Source: Ceratobasidium sp. AG-K
Taxonomy: Eukaryota > Basidiomycota > Agaricomycetes > Cantharellales > Ceratobasidiaceae
DNA length: 64,000 bases
Reading direction: 5' to 3'
NCBI GenBank assembly: GCA_037039685.1
Contig: JAWNGF010000001.1
Location: forward strand, 6,758,001-6,822,000
Shown here one piece after another: positions 52,648 to 64,000 of the stretch. Numbering within the stretch: position 1 is the first letter of the stretch; each line of letters opens with the position of its first letter. The notes under the pieces are model-generated. The model was not told where the DNA came from. It worked only from the letters and a program-made list of their open reading frames with translations, and made no database searches. The position numbers and the translations under genes are program-made.

Positions 52648-54316
52648 CTATGTTTGATTGGCGCCGAAAATGTTTGACAAAGCCTCAGAAGTAGTACTCT
52701 CTCTATGACGCCTCTGTTTCTCCTCTAGATCCTTGGACGGTGACGCAACAGGTTTCCCAGGCGATGCAGGCCACACTTTTGCTGATATTTTCTCCTCCGG
52801 CATATCCGCAATATCCTGCTTCAACCTTCTCGCCAACCGCCAAAATGCATCGTACGCCACATATAGCTGTTCCTTGGCGGACAGGAGCAGTTCCCAGACT
52901 TCCTTGTTCGACTCGACATCGTCCCGTGCTAGCCTACGGTAGCTTCGGAGGTGGGCATCTGCATTACGCAGCTGGGCTACGATCTTCTCGACTTGACTGA
53001 GCTGATCGATGAGTACCTGACCCCAAGGTCGAGAAACCATGAGCGTGAGGACCAAGGAATAGCATGCCTCCTCCAGAAGTTTAGGCATAGTAGGTTCAGC
53101 TGCGCTGCGCGCCTCACGAAGCGGAGCGACCTTTTCAGCATCCCCGGAATGAATTGATTCCAGCTTATCGAGGGTAGTGCGCAGATTAGCAAGGTTATCC
53201 TGGGTGTGATGCGCGATGGCTGCGACTCGTTTGAGTTGCTTTTTCCGCCAAATCTTTTGCACCATGCTACTACCTTCGGCGTCGTGTTCCATGGAAATCT
53301 TGGGTAATTCTTCCTCGAGCCTACGTAAACGGTGATAAATAGTGCTTAGTGCTGGTTTCCGGGGTGCTGGTGGGTGCTTCAGTCTCAGCTCGGCGCAGGT
53401 CATCAAATGCGTACTCACTGCCCTTCACTGGAGCCTGTTTGTCCAGCTCTGCTTGCACCCGTGTCCACGCAACCCCCGCATCCAATCGTCGTTCGACTTC
53501 CCTCCTCATCTCAAACATGATCGAGCCACCGATCGTCCTCTCCGCCTCCTCTAATAACGCCTTGGCGTCTTCGCTTCTTGGACCCCGTTCCTCCAGGCCT
53601 CAATACATTGAAGGGCATAAGTCAAAAGCCGCATCACCGCCCCGATCGAATTGGCCATGGGAGCGAGCTCATCATAAGTCGTCGATCCGACTTGTACAAC
53701 GCGTTGCATGCCCCGTTTGACCATCAATATACGCCATAGTAGCGCTCGGAGTTCATCCAGAGCTCCATCGGGGCTGCGCGCGTTAGGCGCAGGAGTTTCC
53801 ATCACTTCCCCAATGGCCGTTCGGACTGGGCCTGGAAGCGAGAGTGCTGCATTCTGTGTTTCGATGGTGTGCTGTGCGGCATGCTGTAAATAACGAGCAT
53901 ATTGTTTGAGTTGAACAGGGGGATCGGTATTTGGCACAAAGGTTTTCGGGTTGAGGGGGAAACGATCAACCAGGAGATTGATAAGTGTGTCTGGAGTTGT
54001 GCGCGGGGTCGCCGAGCCATCAGAGGTAGGCGATTGGTAGACCCTCGCTTGCGTCTCTGATGCAAGAAATTCCATTCTCGCAGCGAGTGCGTTCAGTTTG
54101 TCTTCCACCAATGCACGTTCGACAACCTTGTCCTTGCCGGTTGGAGAGGCCAAAACTCGACGGTTGACTTCAAACAGCCGGCTTTTGAGAAACTCGACGC
54201 GAATCTTGTCGTAGGATTCGACCCTTGATTTTTCTTGCCCGGCCTCTTCAGTGGGTGCATCTTCTGGTGTTTTCTCTTTATCTGGAATTGTTGAACCGGC
54301 AGCGGTAGAGTACGTC
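52648..54316 (-). CDS. Uncharacterised helical, probably mitochondrial protein, 5' end unresolved
   Basis: The upstream exon edge at 54316 is a good acceptor (CTAAT branch, then CATAAG). The exon opens TYSTAAGSTIPDKEKTPEDA, which looks like the end of a mitochondrial presequence. Helical sequence follows: YDKIRVEFLKSRLFEVNRRV, VEDKLNALAARMEFLASET, DTLINLLVDRFPLNPK, MRLLTYALQCIEAWRNG. Then come KALLEEAERTIGGSIMFEMR, LSTIYHRLRRLEEELPKISM, RVAAIAHHTQDNLANLRTTL and RLARRLKQDIADMPEEK, ending SNIFGANQT. About 560 residues, no known domain. The frame changes at a G/C run at 53583-53586 and again at 53361-53364, with no intron. No in-frame ATG lies close upstream; instead the exon splices in frame from the end of MZM1. 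Confidence 0.55.
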
Positions 54317-54381
54317 CTTATGCAGCAGCACAATATATTAGATACACAACTCCACTATGTACAAGTTGGGGGCGAGACTCC

Positions 54382-55103
54382 TCACCGTGTCGAACTAGAA
54401 CTCGACCCAGTTATATGCCTCAGTGAGCGAGGAGGCAGAGGAGAGACTGCATTGGGATCCTCGCCGCATTTAGTTCGGGGTGTACCACGCGCGGGACGGG
54501 AGTAAGGCGTTTTGACCGTTTCATTTGAGCCTAATTCAGTATCGGGCGTAATACGGAGTTCTAGAATATAAGATTTAGTAAGGGGTAAGGGAGTGCAAAT
54601 TGGTGGGATGGGAATTCATGCGCAAGGCGTTGGGTAGCCACCAAGGGCAGGACTGACCGCGAGCTCGAATGGGGCAAGAGAAAAATTGGCAATGACCAGT
54701 AATATACAAGAAACACTCACTCCAAGTCCCTTCATCGCCTTCTCCTTGCTTCACACCCTGCACGATGTTCTTCTTCAAAACATCTGCAACCTCGAATGCA
54801 TGTTTCACCCGTGCTTCATATTCGATTGGGTCAAGCTCTTGTTGACCCGCTATTGTCTCTGTACGAACTTTGTCCCTAAAAGCTACAACACAATCCTCAA
54901 TATCCTATTTACCCCAAGACACAGTCTAGGCCGCACCATATAAAACTCGATCATCGCCTATACAAATTAATTAATTAACAGCCCTCCGTCTACAATTAAG
55001 AAAACGACGCACCGCTAAATGTAGCCCCAGATGCTCTGAATAGTGCTCGATAAGCCGACCGGGCAGAGGTTCTGAGCGTGGGTGTGATTGAAGAGGACGC
55101 CAT
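54382..55103 (-). CDS. MZM1: LYR-motif protein Mzm1 (LYRM7), complex III assembly
   Basis: Matrix chaperone that holds the Rieske iron-sulfur protein before its insertion into complex III. Exon 1 encodes MASSSITPTLRTSARSAYRA, then LFRASGATFS, and splices to GDDRVLY, then to AFRDKVRTETIAG. The helical LYR-type core follows (YEARVKHAFEVADVLKKNIV, VKQGEGDEGTW). An intron joins KLRITPDTELGSNETVK, where Mzm1 proteins usually end. Here the frame stays open about 40 more codons (TPYSRPARGTPRTKCGED and on), to a TGA at 54382-54384 that overlaps a good GT donor. So the extra tail, and a splice into the downstream gene, need checking. The core is complete, and the four-exon model is in frame throughout. 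Confidence 0.83.
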
Positions 55104-55366
55104 CGGGGGGTGGTGGAATAGAATTCACAGAAGGATGCTAAGCGCTCGGCGGTAATGGCACGTGGGTAATTCGTACACGGATCGCCGATGCGACTGGCCT
55201 CTATTTAGCGTCAGTGACTGCCAGGGTGACGTCGAACTTGAGTGGAGAGCTCGATCGACTGGCTATGGGGAGATATAAATTGGATAGTCTGGAGACTCTA
55301 GACATTACTTTCGACCACAAAGTCGTAATTTACACTTGTTTCAGCCCCTAACTAAAACATCTAATC

Positions 55367-56398
55367 ATGAGCGTTGCAGTCATTCAAGGGTGCTCCAAAG
55401 GCTGGTGGTGTTACTGTCCCAACCTACTCTCGACTAATTTACTCATAGGCCTAGGTCGTGCCTTGGTGCAAAATCTCCTATCGACAACCAAGCTCAACGT
55501 AGTCGGCACAACCGCCTCCGGAGCGACAAGCGCGCGGGAAGTTATTTTGTCTGGCAAATCGGGTAACTCTGGTACGTCCAATTATTGTCGCAACATAACT
55601 CGATCCAACCGGTTCTATGTTATTAGACCTGGAAAAACGTCTTCTGGTTCTTGATGCAGACGTACGGGACGAAAATGCTATGCGCAAGGCGAGCGAGCAA
55701 GTGCAAGATAAGTTTGGTGAAAAGCCCCTGCGGATGTTGGTCAACGTTTCAGGAATGGTGAGCTTACAATTTCGATCTAGTCGGCTCCTTTTCAGCTGAT
55801 TTCTGGTGTATCAGCTCCATGCAGAGAAGAACGTAATGCAGATATCGCACGCAGAAGCAGTTCGGTCATTCGAGATTAACGTGATCGGACATATGCTTGC
55901 GTTTAAGCATTTCGTTCCACTTGTAGCCAAGCCCGGTGATGATGATCTCTCGCAAGGCGTCTTGCCAGATGGCCAAAGTCTACTGGCGAGTATCAGTGCG
56001 CGGGTAGGCTCGATCCAAGATAACGAGCTGGGAGGGTAAGTCATCTGCTCCAGCTAAGCGGCCTTGGACTGAATCGCATCATCAGGTGGTACTCGTATCG
56101 AGCATCCAAAGCGGCCTTGAACCAAGTTATCAAAACGTTATCGCTCGAACTCAAGGCACGGAAGGTACCTGCTGTCGCGCTGGCATATCATCCGGGGACA
56201 GTTCGGACGAATCTGTCGAAAGACTTTGTTGGACCAGATTTCAAGGCACCTGCGCGCAAAGATGATGAAAAGGGACGGGAATACGGGATATTTGACCCGG
56301 AGGAGGCGGCGTCCAAGATGATGGGTGTGGTGAAAGGGATGGATGCCAGCGCATCGGGGTCATTTTTGGATTGGACTGGGTCGCGTGTGCCTTGGTAA
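55367..56398 (+). CDS. Short-chain dehydrogenase/reductase
   Basis: NAD(P)-dependent SDR of C-factor/sniffer-like type. MSVAVIQGCSKG is joined to LGRALVQNLL by a 48-nt intron (55401-55448) that appears to have a GC donor; unspliced, it would insert 16 in-frame residues into the nucleotide-binding loop. A second intron joins S to DLEKRLLVLDADVRD. The NVSG motif (LRMLVNVSGM), the catalytic Ser in LLASISARVGS, and YSYRASKAALNQ with Tyr-x3-Lys are present. ALAYHPGTVRTNLSKDFVGP follows, ending SFLDWTGSRVPW. About 270 residues. The substrate is unknown. Confidence 0.88.
55401..55448 (+). other. 48-nt intron with apparent GC donor in the SDR gene
   Basis: Begins GCTGGT, holds the branch-like CGACTAAT and ends TCATAG. 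Splicing restores CSKGLGRAL, the expected glycine-rich cofactor loop. No GT donor nearby gives that reading. The donor is poor for the GC-AG class, so confidence is moderate. Confidence 0.5.
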
Positions 56399-56997
56399 TG
56401 TAGATGCTTTCCCTTCAGAAGATGTTGAGTTGTATGCCGTTGTATTAATTGCATTCGCGGTACGTGTAGCTAAGGCCTACTGGTGGTAAAATGGGCGCTT
56501 CAGCTGTATGCTCCCCACCGCGGTACCGAGTTAAATGTGGGTGTGATAATACTTTAAGCGGGTTTGTGTGTAGTGAGATTGGTTTGTTTTGTCAGCGGGT
56601 TTCAAACGGAAAGCGTTTCGTGGGTCTCAACAAAATAGACTCGAAGGTACAGTATCAAGTGCAGTGTGCTTAATTTGAGTCAATCTTGCTTTGCACTGTA
56701 TCGAGGATTGTCACGTTGCATGGCTTGCCGTACCTTAGCTTCGATCGTGCCAGGAGTGAGGCTGACCTGACCTGTCTTGGTGACGGCTCGGGGTGTCAGT
56801 TGGGGTCAATGTTCAATACGGAGAGTTTATATGCAGCCTGTTCGACAGTGGACGTTGTCGACCGAGCGCTTCGGTGCTCCCCAGAACCATCAGTTTGGTG
56901 TTGTTTCACCGAGAGCTCGACACGTGATCATGCTCGTCGACTAACGATTCATCACACTCCCAATAAGCCGACAACAAGTTTCGTGCAAGTCAAGGCC
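56399..56997. other. intergenic spacer, 600 bp
   Basis: SDR 3' UTR and ABD1 promoter and leader. The ABD1 frame remains open upstream to 56686, with ATGs, but that sequence lacks conserved features and is probably leader. Confidence 0.45.
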
Positions 56998-59046
<2,049 letters not shown>

Positions 59047-59579
59047 TGTCCTCACACTGGTCCGATGTCGCCCCACCCTCAATCTCCACCCTGCCCCACT
59101 TGCCCCGCCTTTCCTATTTCCGACCTCTTCGACCTTCATTCGCTCCAACCTGGTATCGGCTTATCGCCTATTTAGGGCTCCTACCAGCATGGCGTGATCC
59201 CGCAGCACCCTCTATGCGATCCCTTCGACTCCCTCCCACCACCCCTCTTACCTTATGCACTCTCGATTCTGTATGATCCCGCCGTGTATCAGTTGATCTC
59301 AGTCGCGCATATTCAATTCGTCCTTTTGGCTCTTTCGTTTGTTTTTACAATGATTTTATTCTCGTTTGGTTTTGAATTCTTTGCGATGTAGTGTGCAAAT
59401 CAGGATGACCGTTTGCGTTGGTGCCCAACTGGATTGACAGGAGATTTATTCGCAGTGCAACGGTCAACTAGAACTCTTTACAGACGAGTCAAGAAACAAG
59501 ACACAGCGCAAAGATGAGACATAGTGTATGTAGGCGAATCGATACAAAAAGAGGTCCGAGACAGAAATCAAAAACACAT
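59047..59579. other. convergent 3' spacer, 530 bp
   Basis: Between the ABD1 and RSP5 stops. Pyrimidine-rich with short meaningless frames; presumed 3' UTRs. Confidence 0.5.
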
Positions 59580-62386
59580 TTATTCTTGGCCGAAACCGAC
59601 AGTTTCCTCGACGGCGAGCGTCAGCTTGTGCTCCAGGCTCTTGTAGTCCTTGTATGGCGGCAGGTCGATACGGTTGAAGCATGTGTGACTCTTGGGCAGT
59701 TGCGACGGGTCGCCTGCCTTTTCAATCGTGAACCGACGCGGGCCGTCGGAGCCTTGGAGGTCTTTGAACCCGTTGACGGGGATACGCGAGGTGCCGGTGG
59801 CGAATTGGAGCAGGCGCGACTTGCGCTCGGGAGGCCAGCTGCGGATGCACTGCCAGAACCACTGGATGACCTCATCATTGAGTTCGTAGCCGCGGTAGTC
59901 GGTGTATTTGGTCCAGTCATCACTGCGGAACGTTAGGTCGGGTTAAGTAAGATAGGAGTGAGGCTTACACATCGATCTCGGACATGCCACCAATGAGCAA
60001 CTCGAGCTCGCGTTCGTCAAAGACATTGATAAGCTCTTGAGGAATGAGCTCGCTGAATCCGGCCATGAATGCATCAAACTGCTCCTTGACACGCTTCTGA
60101 ATACGGTACTCGATAACAGCCCTGACGAGACGTTAGAACACGGAAAACACCGGGTGAAACGGACATACTCGACATATTCCTTCTTGTTCTCTTCGGTAAC
60201 CGGCACATCCGCGCCGCCCGGCCGGAGCTCAATCGTAACCAGCTCACCAAAGCGCTCTTCCACGGTGGTGAACGTTTCGTCAATGATGTCGGTAATGTCG
60301 TTTTCACTAGAAGCGGAATATTAGCACAGCACTTGCGCTGAAGCTGACAAATACCCACAGCATCCAGGTCATGCCGCGATGCAGCTCGGCGTCCACACTC
60401 TCCAAATCGGCAAGGGTGATCTTCTTCTTGAGGATCATCTTGTAGAAACTGACGATGAAGTAGGCATCCAAGAAACGACGGTGGAAGATACCCAAACCGA
60501 CGCAACGTCCGATGAACTTGAAGTAGTTCAAGTGCTCGGGGTTGACACCACTTGCCGGGTTGATTTGGAGGGTGTAGTTGTCATGCGCCGAGTACTCGAA
60601 AAGACAGTAGAAGGGGTTGAACATCTCGTGTGAGAGCAGGAAGAAGAACTCTCGAGACAATCCACCGTAATCGAGACCGTCTTCGCCGTCGAACTTGATC
60701 ATCAGGCGTTTCTTCAAATCGTTGGGAGTCTGGCGCATAATCTCGGCATAACTGTCCTCGAAAATGTGGTTGCGGCGGACTTTGATCTGACAGTTGCCCG
60801 GCTGCGCGCGCAGAGCAGGTTGAGAACGGAAGTAGATGAGCTTGCGACGGAAGTCCCGCTTGTACTGGGGCACGCCAGCGTCGAGCGTGCTGGGCAAGCG
60901 CGGGTCGTCCCAAGTAGTGGTCTTGGTGTTGTGGTCCACAAAGTACACACGTGCCGTCGATGTGAGGCGCATCTCCCAGCCAGAAGGAAGCGGCCCGAGT
61001 TGAGAAACGGTCGTGTTCTGGAGGGTAAGGTTGTTGCCGTTGGGCCCGAGTACGCGCACGAGCGTCTGGCGGCGCGGATCGACCCAGGTAGTCGTGCGAG
61101 TGTTGTGGTCGACATAGTACGGACGACCTTCTGGCGTGTGACGTTCCTCCCATCCAGATGGCAGCTGCCCAGTGCCAGCAGTCGTCTGCTGCGCATTCTG
61201 AGGCAACACCTGAGGGGTTGCGCTAGCGCCCGAGCCGGCATTGAGCGCGCCTGCGCTCGGGGTAGTAGCGCCGGGTGGCGCGGCCTCGAGCAGATCATCG
61301 GCCAGGATACGGCGGTTGTGCCTATCGCGAGCGCCATCGGCCTCTTGTCGGGTCTCGTTGTTCTGGGCCTCCGTATTGTGGGAAGGCCGATTCCACGTGG
61401 TGGTACGCGTGTTGTGATCGACATAGTATGTGCGCCCAAGATGGTCCTGGCGGCGCTCCCATCCCTGAGGCAGTGGCCCGAGGTTATCCTCGGTCGCACT
61501 AAAGTTGGGCTGAGTGGGTTGAACGGGATTGAGGGGGTCAACTGCGGCCCGTGGCGATGCAATGCTTGGCTGCCGCACTGGCTCAGCAGCGGGGGCTGGG
61601 TTCGGGGTGGGCATCGAGATCATTGTGCTACTGTTCTCTGCAGGCGCGTTGGTCGACGGACTGGAGCTGTTGGCAATCGAAGGCTGCGACGGGCCGGGGT
61701 GCAACGTCAAGCCCGAGAGCTGTCCGGTCACACCTGGAACGTGTGTAGGGCCGGGATTGGTGATGGGGGAGCTGGTATTAGTCGAAATATAGACGATGAG
61801 TTTTCCGTGGACGACGAGATTGTCATTGGACTTTTTAAGCTCCAGGGTAAGCATTTCTGGAACAATGAATCAGCACAAGACGAGGGTGTGGCACCGCATA
61901 ACCTACCATGGCCACCAAGTTCCAGATCAATAATCTCGCTAACACGAATATTGACCACGCCCAAAAAGCCCTGATCGCGGCGTTTGAACTTGCGCTGGTC
62001 AAAGACCTGGATGGCGACAACAGATGAATCCTTTACGGTACTTTACGTAGCGTGAGTAAGACGTCGGGAACGGCAGAAATATACACTTACACGTCGAAAT
62101 TCTCGTTCCAGTACGGGTTGAGCGTCTTTTTGATCACGCTCGTCGTATGGGTCTGTTCGGTATCGACAGTAATCACCGCGAATGGGTCGGGGAGGCGAAA
62201 CACCTCCCGCTTGGCCAGACCATCAGCAGCAACAACTAGCCATGTCATGAGCACATCACTATCGCATAGCACACCATGCATTACCTGTAATACGGATCTT
62301 TTTCGTACTGCGACATAGCGGTCAACGGCCGACCCTAGATAAAATAGGGATTGAACTTACAGGCTCGAACCAGGGTTGTTGGACAT
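59580..62386 (-). CDS. RSP5: Nedd4-family HECT E3 ubiquitin ligase (C2-WW3-HECT)
   Basis: Ligase for membrane-protein sorting and many other processes. Exon 1 (MSNNPGSSL) splices to TKKIRIT and then [20 protein letters not shown], the C2 domain, which continues to [21 protein letters not shown] Pro/Ser linker follows, then three WW domains: [40 protein letters not shown] and [20 protein letters not shown], each ending TTTW.(D/R)P. The HECT domain contains [40 protein letters not shown] and [20 protein letters not shown]. The catalytic Cys is in [16 protein letters not shown] (DNA about 59690). It ends EETVGFGQE. About 820 residues, all parts intact. Alpha-arrestins are its usual adaptors; one arrestin-like gene lies at 20-22 kb. 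Confidence 0.95.
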
Positions 62387-62771
62387 CGGGCGAGGTATAT
62401 ACGCGCAACGGTACGTCTATGTTCTGTAGTAGCAACGAGAGTGAACCGAGCGGTGAGATGGTGGTGGTGGTGCGGTGTGATGGGGCTGCGAAGTGATAAT
62501 GGTCTGATGACAAACAAGCGCTCGGCCGTGCCGTGCGGTGGAACTTTCCCAGAATACTGACCCGCCTGAGGTTTTTCTAGCCGCTTCTGGTGCCGTTACT
62601 AGTCCGTCTGTCGGAGGGGGGGGATATTTGCAGCGGTCGTATGAAAGATACAGAAATATAAATAGCTGGCTCAGGGCCTTGATTAGCCGTGTGTCATTAT
62701 TATCGTGCGGCGCTTGTTTCTGGATCGGTCAGCGGCCTGACACCGTCGGTTGCCATTATCCCCCCATCAAC
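62387..62771. other. divergent spacer between RSP5 and the bestrophin-like gene
   Basis: 385 bp holding both promoters. A run of GTGGTGGTGGTGC (about 62460) and a G-run (near 62620) are the only notable features. Confidence 0.5.
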
Positions 62772-64000
62772 ATGTCTGCCCTCGGATCTGTTGCAAAGGT
62801 TTTGCGGGGAGAGACGGACCTTGAGCGTCATCGTCGACGCATGCGGTAAGATTATTCGTCACCTCAACGCTCGACCCGATGACTGATCACACGATGCGGG
62901 GTTAGTTATTACACATGGTTGGTCGATGTATTCAGGTATGCTCCTTGACCAAGGGGTTTTACGTGCGCTCAATATGTTCATTCTAGAATTGACGGGAGCG
63001 TTACACTGCGTATTCTAGGCCCAGTGCTTACTGTGACTGCGTTTGCGGGATTTGTTGCGACAATGGTGAAAGTGTAAGCTTAAACCTGTCCCATTTTAGG
63101 TAAAATCATCATTTATATTATTTATAGTTACGGGCACGACTGGAGGCTCACGAACAACGCAAGTCGTAGCCCCACACTCATTTGCATTGGAACTTACGGT
63201 ACATTTAGGTTGTGCCCTTGTTATCGGTTGTCGTGGGCCTTATTCTCGTCTTCCGGTAAGCACACGACCAACAAACCCCGAGTGTTTACTGATAATTATT
63301 CAGGAATGGGTACGCCCCTTTACTATAGCTCCCGTTTACATCATTAACCCGTCACAGAACATCGTACGACCGCTACTATGAAGGCCGCAAGGACTTTGGT
63401 ACACTCATGTCCAATGTGCGCAACCTTGCCCGTCTCGTCTGGGTCAATGCGAATATCCCGCTCGCCACCGGCGACGCCAACGGAAAAGAACCTTCTATGT
63501 TCATGCAGATCCGAGGCAAAATATACCAACCAAGCAACAGCATCAAAAACCCAGTCATCTCGAGCGCCTCCTTGCGAATTGAAAAGGAACGTGCACTGAA
63601 ACTTATGGTCTCGTTTGCCATTGCCACGAAACACCACTTGCGACAGTAAGTTTATTGGCCCTGCGTGTGTGTACACAGAAGCTCAATCCGTCCCAGTGAG
63701 GAAGGAGTCGAATTTCCCGACTATATCGGGATCCTCCCACCAGATTTCTCAAGGTTCGATAATAGGGGGTTCAACAAGAACAGCAAACACGGCAATAGGG
63801 ATTACACCCAACTCGGCAACAGCTCCTCTGCGACCCTCCCAAGAGACAATCAAGGAGAATCCGGTCACGCACCGAGGTTGTCTGTTTCGACGGATATGGG
63901 TGCCACACTCGTCCCGGGCGCGGAACCACGAAGCCCGCATCGCATCACTTTCATAGGAAACAAGGGTGCTGCACCTGATCCTGAACGAGATCCACTCTTG
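62772..64000 (+). CDS. Bestrophin/UPF0187-like anion channel, 3' partial
   Basis: MSALGSVAKVLRGETDLERH starts the gene, and the right edge of the window cuts it. Small exons join YYTWLVDVFR to IDGSVTLRILGPVLTVTAFA (membrane helix 1), YGHDWRLTNN and VVPLLSVVVGLILVFR (helix 2). RNGTSYDRYYEGRKDFGTLM, the bestrophin signature, is followed by NVRNLARLVWVNAN. Later come KERALKLMVSFAIATKHHLR and EEGVEFPDYIGILPPDF, then a hydrophilic region with no membrane helix up to the edge. Introns are unusual: a GC-AG intron (63159-63208) and a 6-nt exon (63304-63309). Likely a chloride or other anion channel in a cellular membrane; location unknown. Confidence 0.85.
63159..63208 (+). other. GC-AG intron in the bestrophin-like gene
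   Basis: 50 nt starting GCAAGT, the class consensus, and ending ATTTAG. Its removal joins RLTNN to VVPLLSVVVG. No GT donor nearby gives a frame-keeping alternative. Confidence 0.7.
63304..63309 (+). other. 6-nt microexon in the bestrophin-like gene
   Basis: GAATGG lies between two 48-nt introns (63256-63303 and 63310-63357), each with a standard donor and acceptor. It supplies the Asn and most of the Gly codon of the conserved RNGTSYDRYYEGR motif; leaving it out would delete two conserved residues but keep the frame. Confidence 0.75.

Noticed and set aside
50728..54316. The two helical genes as tandem paralogues
   Set aside because: Both are all-helical and adjacent, but I can line up no shared motif by eye; composition alone is not evidence.
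54960..54985. TTAATTAATTAATT palindrome as a regulatory or mobile-element end
   Set aside because: It lies in the first intron of MZM1, is short and AT-only, and has no partner repeat or target duplication.
60766..61974. 402-codon open frame on the plus strand opposite RSP5
   Set aside because: It is the shadow of the WW/HECT coding strand; RSP5 motifs are unmistakable on the minus strand.

Overview
This window is nuclear DNA from a filamentous basidiomycete, most likely an Agaricomycete; a Rhizoctonia-like species is only a guess. The evidence is very dense genes on both strands, nearly all broken by short introns of about 45-65 nt with GT..AG ends and CTNAY-type branch points, spacers of often only 100-300 bp, and an ordinary fungal housekeeping set plus one NRPS-like carboxylate reductase. 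I see no virus, transposon, CRISPR array, tRNA or rRNA. Coordinates are for the genomic span from start to stop codon, introns included; splice sites were read by eye.

Layout. 1-5 kb: 3' part of a Sip5-type RING gene, then a small C2H2 zinc-finger factor. 5-13 kb (minus): a SERCA-type Ca2+ P-ATPase and an adenylation-carrier-reductase enzyme. 13.7-19.2 kb: ribosome-associated Hsp70 Ssb, divergent from mitochondrial ribosomal protein uS2m (MRP4), then TRP2 (anthranilate synthase I). 20-24 kb: an arrestin-like gene divergent from an SLC35F6-type transporter. 25.6-30.8 kb: MOG1, NDC80 and ceramide glucosyltransferase. 31-40 kb: a UCH deubiquitinase, an M1 aminopeptidase, an FMP25-like RCC1 protein and the 24-kDa subunit of complex I. 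40-47 kb: an uncharacterised Ser/Lys-rich protein and a large multi-exon gene whose order of parts resembles meiotic axis core proteins (SYCP2/Red1). 47.5-55 kb: a secreted RlpA-like protein, a small Cys/His protein, a C12orf65/MTRFR-type ribosome-rescue factor, two unknown helical proteins, and the LYR protein MZM1. 55-64 kb: an SDR, cap methyltransferase ABD1, the HECT ligase RSP5, and a bestrophin-like channel cut by the right edge.

Themes. Mitochondrial functions are frequent: uS2m, FMP25-like, NUO24, MTRFR and MZM1, of which FMP25 and MZM1 both serve complex III assembly in yeast. Many genes sit in head-to-head pairs on short spacers. The parts most worth a second look are the candidate axis protein at 42.1-47.1 kb, an in-frame splice that could join MZM1 to the gene downstream, a 6-nt microexon and a GC-AG intron in the bestrophin gene, and a run of single-base frame breaks at G/C homopolymers between 44 and 54 kb, which look like sequence errors.
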